A stretch of DNA of 9,107 bases from Clostridiales bacterium UBA4653. GTDB taxonomy: Bacteria > Bacillota > Clostridia > Oscillospirales > CAG-272. Below are positions 5,384 through 9,107 of this stretch, in pieces. A program made the translations under genes and the position numbers. The stretch lies in assembly GCA_002405565.1 (NCBI GenBank), contig DHMB01000153.1, positions 29,387-38,493 on the forward strand, in the 5' to 3' direction. The number at the start of each line of letters is the position of its first letter. The stretch's first letter is position 1. Below the pieces are notes generated by a model, which ran no database searches, was not told where the DNA came from, and saw only the letters and a list, made by a program, of their open reading frames with translations.

Positions 5384-5418
5384 AAAAAATCCCCGCCGAA
5401 GCGGGGATTTTGTTTTTT
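5384..5418. terminator. Bidirectional terminator between cdd and the peptidase gene
   Basis: An 11-bp perfect stem (aaaatccccgc at 5386-5396, gcggggatttt at 5401-5411) with loop cgaa is followed by gtttttt on the plus strand and by six T on the minus strand. The two converging genes end 1 nt and 6 nt from its edges, so it serves both. Confidence 0.92.
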
Positions 5419-6886
5419 ATCCTCTTGTTATTCTGATTCTCATCTCGTCGCCTGCGGGGTCAAGGACTTCGGCTGTAAGGTGCCAGCCCTTTGAAACGCC
5501 TTTGGGGAAGGAATTGAGCGAATATGATTCGCTTGCCGCGCCGCAATAGAGTGCGGAATCGAAAACGGCGGTTTTCGGGTCGTCGCTCTTATAGAAGAAG
5601 GGGTCGCCATCCGTCTTTTCTGCTGAATAAAGCGGGCCGAAACGGAGAAGGTTGCCTTCCTCATTCCTGATCTCCTCCATACCGCAACGGGGTTTGAGCG
5701 CATTGCCGAGGTCGTGACGCTTGCCCTCCGGTCTGTTGGACGATACGCACTGCGCACGGAGGAACCATTCACGGTTGACGCCCTCATCAATATGATAAGC
5801 AACAACGCCGCCGCGGCTTTCGTCGCCCGTGATAAACTCCTCAAAGCCCTTTTTCAGGCGTATTTCAAAGAGGAAATATTCATCGGGATTCGGCGTCGGG
5901 ACTTTGAGAACGTGGTCGCCCGTCATAACGCTTTTGAGCGTATAAATTCCGTCCTCATCCGCCGTTATAACGTCTGTCCAGCCGAAATAAATACGCTGAT
6001 ACGGGTCAATATACGTCGGCATATTGCCGTCCTTTATGTGGTTACCGTTGCACATAAGCGAAAAGCTGCGGGGCGTCGGCCATCTCGGCTCAACGTCATC
6101 TCCCCATGTATAACGGCTGTACATATCCTGCGCGCCGAGGTTGTGCGCAAGCTCGTGTGCCGGCGTGCCGATTGTCGTAAGTCCGACTCTTACGCTTCTG
6201 TATTCGCCTATGTTCGATACGCGCACGATCTTCACACCGCCGGAAAGCTCGGCGTCGGTCGGCTGGCTTGTGCCGTGAACCTGAAAACGGTGAGTCGGGG
6301 TCGGGCCGTTTTCATAATCGACAAAGCCGCATTCGCTGTCCTTTTCGCAGCTGGAATGGTCATATCCCGCATTGAGGATTATAACCGCGAGGTCGTTCGG
6401 CGTGATGATTCCGTCGCCGTCGTGGTCATATTTTTTGAAATCAATATATTTGTCGCAGGCGCAGACGATGTCGTGAATCGCCTTTGCGGCTGCCGAGCCG
6501 TTGTCATAGCCTTCAAGATTACGAAGAGCCGCTGGGTGCGGAATCGGCACGGAAACGGAAACGACTCCCGCCTTCGGCATTCCCTCCGCGGGATGATCTA
6601 TTACAACAGGGTAAAACCAGAATTTGTTTCCCGTCATTTCCTTATAGAAATCAAGCATTGAGCGGCAATTCTCGCCGAAGAACCTGTCGTAACAGTCCTC
6701 GGGCTTTGATATTGCCCATTGCTCGCCGTAATATTTGCTCGTCTTGTCCGTCAGAACCTCGGGATGTTCCGGATCGAAATGATTTATTCCCTCTCCGCTC
6801 GGATCGAAGCTTGCAAGCACGATGAGCAGTGGCGCCGGCGTCAGCGGCTGAACTTTTATTTTCTCATTGGGTTTATCTTCTGCCAT
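5417..6886 (-). CDS. M6-family (immune inhibitor A-like) metallopeptidase without signal peptide
   Basis: This 489-residue putative zinc endopeptidase has the catalytic motif HELAHNLGAQD at 244-254: zinc ligands His244 and His248, catalytic Glu245, and probable third ligand Asp254. SLMCNG (276-281) fits the methionine turn. The M6-type acidic loop YDHDGDGIITPNDLAVIIL (153-171), with Asp154, 156, 158 and 165 spaced like an EF-hand, is followed by NAG. Downstream, PDEYFLFEIRLKKGFEE (334-350) and GGVVAYHIDEG (359-369) match the usual region after the M6 catalytic core. M6 enzymes are normally exported, but this one starts MAEDKPNEKIKV with no hydrophobic leader, transmembrane segment or sorting signal. 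The ATG is well supported by AAGGAG 7 nt upstream and a consensus promoter 45 bp away, so the lack is not a start-site error. It is monocistronic. The substrate is unknown. Confidence 0.85.
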   Translation of the reverse strand: MAEDKPNEKIKVQPLTPAPLLIVLASFDPSGEGINHFDPEHPEVLTDKTSKYYGEQWAISKPEDCYDRFFGENCRSMLDFYKEMTGNKFWFYPVVIDHPAEGMPKAGVVSVSVPIPHPAALRNLEGYDNGSAAAKAIHDIVCACDKYIDFKKYDHDGDGIITPNDLAVIILNAGYDHSSCEKDSECGFVDYENGPTPTHRFQVHGTSQPTDAELSGGVKIVRVSNIGEYRSVRVGLTTIGTPAHELAHNLGAQDMYSRYTWGDDVEPRWPTPRSFSLMCNGNHIKDGNMPTYIDPYQRIYFGWTDVITADEDGIYTLKSVMTGDHVLKVPTPNPDEYFLFEIRLKKGFEEFITGDESRGGVVAYHIDEGVNREWFLRAQCVSSNRPEGKRHDLGNALKPRCGMEEIRNEEGNLLRFGPLYSAEKTDGDPFFYKSDDPKTAVFDSALYCGAASESYSLNSFPKGVSKGWHLTAEVLDPAGDEMRIRITRG

Positions 6887-6930
6887 AATTTTTCTCCTTT
6901 TTTCGCCTAAGCGACTTTTTATCCGGCTCT

Positions 6931-6959
6931 ATTATACCTTTGCGGCGATTGATTGTCAA
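6931..6959 (-). promoter_or_regulatory. Consensus sigma-A promoter of the M6 peptidase gene
   Basis: Read on the minus strand, a perfect TTGACA (plus coordinates 6954-6959), a 17-bp spacer and a perfect TATAAT (6931-6936) are present. Transcription should start near 6924, giving a leader of about 38 nt with a small cgc/gcg hairpin before the AAGGAG site. Confidence 0.9.
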
Positions 6960-7027
6960 CATAAAATAAAAAAGGTTACATTTGCGTTAAATTTTTTCAC
7001 AAATCGGGGCAAGCGCCCGCTTTTTCG

Positions 7028-7036
7028 TGATATAAT
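7028..7036 (+). promoter_or_regulatory. Extended -10 promoter of the seven-helix membrane protein gene
   Basis: TGATATAAT is a perfect extended -10 element (-10 box at 7031-7036). No good -35 box stands 16-18 bp upstream; that place holds a GC-rich ggggcaagcgccc palindrome, which could be an operator or only a weak hairpin. The start near 7043 leaves about 25 nt before the ATG at 7068. Confidence 0.55.
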
Positions 7037-7067
7037 TATATGTATTGTTTTTTCACAAGAGGTATTT

Positions 7068-7736
7068 ATGACTTTCACGGCGCCACCCGAAATATTCACG
7101 TCTATATCCGATCTTTTATGCGCCATAGCGGCGACTGTGTTCTTTTTCATCCTTCTGCGAGACAAAAGCACGGTCGCGCGACTCTGGAAGGTCGTTATGT
7201 GCTCGCTTGCCATAAGCAGCTACATAGGGTTCACCGTCCACCTGCTGGAGTGGAACGAATCGTTTGAGCAGGTCGTCTGGGTAATATTGCCCGTCTTTAT
7301 GTGCATAGCCTGCTCGATGTTTTCCGTCGTTTCCGTTTCGGACGTATTCCCGAGGCACACAAAAACCGCGCTTATCGTCTTTTCTTCAATGTGCGTCCTT
7401 TCGTATGCGGGGCTCCTCGCACTTTATTTTGCTTACAGGGGAAGCAAATTCCTCGTTGTTTACACATTTTATGCCATCGTCTGCATACTTTTTTCCGCGG
7501 CGATGTTCGGCTATTCTTTCATAAAGACAAAGAAAAAAAGTTATCTGCTTTACCTTATCGGAATACTTTGCGAGGTTCCCGGCGGCATTGTTCAGGCAAA
7601 GCGCGATCTTTATTTCACTCTTATCTGGAAAATGGATTACAACACGGTTTATCACATGATTCTCCTGACGACGGTCATTTTTTTCATGGCGGGATATTTG
7701 CAAAGCAGAAAAGAAAAATCGGCGGAAAACAATTAA
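7068..7736 (+). CDS. Seven-helix integral membrane protein, family not recognised
   Basis: This 222-residue protein is almost entirely hydrophobic helices, at about residues 10-31, 39-60, 68-92, 100-123, 128-151, 158-176 and 193-211. The charged tail ends RKEKSAENN. ATG at 7068 is chosen because GAGG stands 5 nt upstream and the frame further upstream runs over the promoter. Polar residues inside helices stand out: Asp15 in the first, Ser50/Ser51 and His58 (SSYIGFTVH) in the second, and MDYNTVYH (Asp190, Asn192, His196) at the start of the last. A buried Ser...His plus a C-terminal Asp/His set in a seven-helix protein resembles the CREST hydrolase superfamily (alkaline ceramidases, PAQR receptors). 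The match is weak and the superfamily's full histidine set is not obvious, so function is open. It is divergent from the M6 peptidase gene and has no visible terminator. Confidence 0.85.
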   Translation: MTFTAPPEIFTSISDLLCAIAATVFFFILLRDKSTVARLWKVVMCSLAISSYIGFTVHLLEWNESFEQVVWVILPVFMCIACSMFSVVSVSDVFPRHTKTALIVFSSMCVLSYAGLLALYFAYRGSKFLVVYTFYAIVCILFSAAMFGYSFIKTKKKSYLLYLIGILCEVPGGIVQAKRDLYFTLIWKMDYNTVYHMILLTTVIFFMAGYLQSRKEKSAENN

Positions 7737-7773
7737 AAAACGCGGATAAATGCTATAAAAATGAAAATTATAC

Positions 7774-7803
7774 TTGACAATTGCATTTCGGTTGTGATAG
7801 AAT
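7774..7803 (+). promoter_or_regulatory. Promoter of the rplU-prp-rpmA operon
   Basis: TTGACA (7774-7779) and TAGAAT (7798-7803) are separated by 18 bp, with TGA directly before the -10 (extended -10). The start near 7810 gives a leader of about 80 nt ahead of rplU. Confidence 0.85.
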
Positions 7804-7809
7804 AAAATG

Positions 7810-7890
7810 CCGCATGATGTCGGGTGCCTTAAAAAGCAGGAGATTGCTTGCCCCGATCAGCGAGTCTATATTGAAAGTGAGGTGCTTTTC
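7810..7890 (+). promoter_or_regulatory. L21 (rplU) mRNA leader, probable autoregulatory element
   Basis: Between the promoter and the GTG start lies a compact fold. UCGGG (7820-7824) pairs with CCCGA (7852-7856) and encloses AAGCA/UGCUU (7834-7838 with 7845-7849) closed by a GGAGAU loop. The ribosome binding site GAGGTG (7879-7884) is 6 nt before the start. Firmicutes carry a known L21 leader at this place, thought to bind a product of the operon. Position, size and shape fit, but I did not align it to that family. Confidence 0.6.
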
Positions 7891-8199
7891 GTGTTCGCAA
7901 TTATCAAAACGGGCGGAAAGCAGTACAAGGTTCAGGAGGGTGACATCATCTTCGTTGAAAAGCTCGATGCAGAAGAAGGAGCAACCGTTGAGTTCGGTGA
8001 AGTTCTTGCGGTTTCCGGCGAAAGCTTCGTAGCAGGCACGCCCACAGTTGCAGGTGCCAAGGTTACTGCAAAGGTTCTTAAAAACGGCAAGGGCAAGAAG
8101 ATTTATATTCTCAAATATAAGTCCAAGAAGAACGAAAAGAAGAAAATCGGTCACAGACAGCCCTATACAAAGGTTCAGATCGAATCTATCGTAGGCTGA
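7891..8199 (+). CDS. rplU: 50S ribosomal protein L21
   Basis: L21 binds 23S rRNA in the large subunit. This 102-residue protein has the family's usual length and its signatures: the N-terminal AIIKTGGKQYKVQEGD, the FGEVLAVSG strand, and the basic KYKSKKNEKKKIGHRQPYTKVQI segment. The start is GTG at 7891, with GAGGTG 6 nt upstream. A longer in-frame extension to 7807 would overlap the -10 region and the leader fold and adds no L21-like residues. Its TGA shares its last base with the prp start codon, so the two genes are translationally coupled. Confidence 0.97.
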   Translation: MFAIIKTGGKQYKVQEGDIIFVEKLDAEEGATVEFGEVLAVSGESFVAGTPTVAGAKVTAKVLKNGKGKKIYILKYKSKKNEKKKIGHRQPYTKVQIESIVG

Positions 8200-8555
8200 T
8201 GATTAAAGTCGTATTTTATAAGTCAAACGGGAATTATTATGGCTTCCGCGAATCCGGTCACTCGGGTTATGACGAAGCCGGCAAGGATATCGTCTGCGCG
8301 GCAGTCTCCGCTATGACGATGCTCGTCATCAACACAATCGAAGTCGCATGGGCGTCCGACGTGGATTACACGATCGACGACAAGACGACCGACGTTACGG
8401 TCATCGCGCGCGGCGCGCTCCCCGAATATGAGGAGGACGAAGCAAAACGCTTTGCCATTTCCGGACTTATTTACAGTTATTTTCTTCAACTCAATGACAT
8501 GATTGAAGATTATTACGATTTTATCGAAGTGGACGAAGAAGAAAAAGCCATCTGA
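8199..8555 (+). CDS. prp: Ribosomal-processing cysteine protease Prp
   Basis: Prp (YsxB family) removes the N-terminal extension of L27 in Firmicutes and relatives, a step shown to be essential in Staphylococcus aureus. This protein has 118 residues, slightly above the usual length. The active-site segment GHSGYDEAGKDIVCAAVS is intact, with the catalytic dyad His21 and Cys33 twelve residues apart as in the family. The C-terminus has an extra acidic tail (many Asp/Glu, ending EEEKAI). ATG overlaps the rplU stop by one base (TGATG). Its place between rplU and rpmA, 50 nt before the gene for its substrate, is the standard arrangement, and the cleavage motif is present in the L27 encoded here. 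Confidence 0.96.
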   Translation: MIKVVFYKSNGNYYGFRESGHSGYDEAGKDIVCAAVSAMTMLVINTIEVAWASDVDYTIDDKTTDVTVIARGALPEYEEDEAKRFAISGLIYSYFLQLNDMIEDYYDFIEVDEEEKAI

Positions 8556-8605
8556 CGGTTTCTTTTCCCGTCGGTAATCATTCTTTTAACGGAGGTGTTT
8601 TTGAA

Positions 8606-8884
8606 ATGGTAAGACTCGGATTACAGTTTTTTGCTCACAAAAAAGGCGTTGGTTCGACAAAGAACGGACGTGACAGTAATGCGCAGCGTCTCGGCGTTAA
8701 AAAGTCGGACGGTTCCAGCGTAAGAGCAGGTAACATAATCGTAAGACAGAGAGGCACAAACGTTCGCCCCGGCGTTGGCGTCGGCAAAGGCTCGGACGAT
8801 ACTCTCTTTGCTCTTGTTGACGGCGTTGTAAAGTTTGAACGCGTCGCAGGCAACAAAAAGCGCGTAAGCGTTTACACTGCTTAA
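8606..8884 (+). CDS. rpmA: 50S ribosomal protein L27 (with Prp-cleaved extension)
   Basis: L27 reaches the peptidyl-transferase centre with its N-terminus. This 92-residue precursor begins MVRLGLQFF followed by AHKKGVGSTKNGRDS. LQFF/AHKKG is the Prp cleavage site, and removal of nine residues exposes the alanine that starts mature L27 in other bacteria. The body (RLGVKKSDG, AGNIIVRQRGTNVRPG, GKGSDDTLFALVDGVVKFE) is standard. A strong GGAGGTG (8591-8597) lies 8 nt before the ATG. The 50-nt gap after prp contains only a weak hairpin (8554-8572), so the gene is read from the rplU promoter. Transcription stops at the terminator 20 nt downstream. Confidence 0.98.
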   Translation: MVRLGLQFFAHKKGVGSTKNGRDSNAQRLGVKKSDGSSVRAGNIIVRQRGTNVRPGVGVGKGSDDTLFALVDGVVKFERVAGNKKRVSVYTA

Positions 8885-8903
8885 TTGCTTTAAGCCCAAA
8901 ATG

Positions 8904-8938
8904 AAAATCACCGGAGAAATCCGGTGATTTTTTGTTTT
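8904..8938. terminator. Terminator of the rplU-prp-rpmA operon
   Basis: A perfect 12-bp stem (aaaatcaccgga at 8904-8915, tccggtgatttt at 8920-8931) is closed by a GAAA tetraloop and followed by ttgtttt. The A-run on the left gives a shorter T-run on the minus strand, so it may also end the gene that converges from the right edge. Confidence 0.92.
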
Positions 8939-8957
8939 CATTCAGGCGGTTCGCCTT

Positions 8958-9107
8958 TTATTTTGAAAGCGAGAGCCAAAAATCCTTAACTCTTGCGGGA
9001 ATTTCTCTTATATCGCGGAAGAGCTGTCCGCCGTAAGTATGCAGATCAGCCGAAACGCCGACAGCCGAAATTCCGCGGCTTTTCGCTATATAGAGGGCTC
9101 TGTAAAT
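8958..9107 (-). CDS. C-terminal end of a SanA/YdcF-like (DUF218) protein, partial
   Basis: The last 49 codons of a minus-strand gene are visible; the rest lies beyond the right edge. The frame is open to the edge and ends in TAA at 8958-8960. The peptide runs IYRALYIAKSRGISAVGVSAD, LHTYGG, then REIPARVKDFW. This resembles the C-terminus of SanA/ElyC/YdcF-type proteins (DUF218), where a helix with RA..IA....I.A.GV.AD is followed by REI.ARVK. Those proteins are membrane-anchored or exported and are linked to envelope integrity; SanA is known for vancomycin exclusion at high temperature. The call rests on this short tail alone. Confidence 0.6.
   Translation of the reverse strand: MYRALYIAKSRGISAVGVSADLHTYGGQLFRDIREIPARVKDFWLSLSK

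Noticed and set aside
5714..6661. Plus-strand open frame of 315 codons opposite the M6 peptidase
   Set aside because: The minus-strand gene has a perfect promoter, a ribosome binding site and peptidase motifs. The plus frame is Arg/Ala/Val-rich shadow sequence without a translation start.
7807..7890. Upstream extension of L21 to an earlier in-frame start
   Set aside because: It would begin next to the -10 box and translate the leader hairpin, and the added residues are not L21-like. GTG at 7891 has a proper ribosome binding site.

Overview
The window looks like chromosome of a Gram-positive anaerobe of the class Clostridia, probably an Oscillospiraceae/Ruminococcaceae-type gut bacterium. The reasons are: ribosomal protein L27 with the N-terminal extension that Firmicutes remove with the protease Prp, the rplU-prp-rpmA order with a leader before L21, strong AGGAGG-type ribosome binding sites, near-consensus TTGACA/TATAAT promoters, a type-A RNase P RNA, and palindromic intergenic repeats of a style I associate with this group. 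This is inference from sequence; no database was searched.

Layout. Positions 1-257 hold the terminator of an unseen upstream gene, one copy of an intergenic repeat and a promoter. A single-pass membrane protein of unknown function (258-1112) is followed with no gap by the RNase P RNA gene rnpB (about 1114-1499), whose apparent promoter lies inside the 3' end of that coding region. A strong terminator follows, then a gene-free repeat island (about 1543-2046) built of several palindromes and two more repeat copies. On the minus strand is the magnesium transporter gene mgtE (2077-3459), read from a consensus promoter through a structured 5' leader of about 265 nt. A back-to-back promoter drives deoB-cdd on the plus strand (3827-5382, overlapping by 4 nt). 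A shared terminator separates cdd from a minus-strand M6-family metallopeptidase gene (5417-6886) that lacks a signal peptide. A divergent gene encodes a seven-helix membrane protein (7068-7736). Next come the L21 leader and rplU, prp and rpmA (7891-8884), a bidirectional terminator, and the 3' end of a minus-strand SanA/YdcF-like gene that runs off the window.

Function. deoB and cdd form a nucleoside salvage and catabolism pair. In the ribosomal operon Prp trims the L27 that is encoded downstream of it. rnpB matures tRNA 5' ends. Most of this is ordinary housekeeping sequence, and I see no phage, CRISPR, toxin-antitoxin or biosynthetic cluster. The most interesting item is the mgtE leader. 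It has an attenuator-like hairpin with a U-tract, a hairpin that covers the ribosome binding site, mutually exclusive pairings and a possible 31-codon leader ORF, yet I cannot match it to the known M-box Mg2+ riboswitch. Secondary items are the signal-less M6 peptidase, the membrane protein with a CREST/ceramidase-like residue pattern, and the repeat family.
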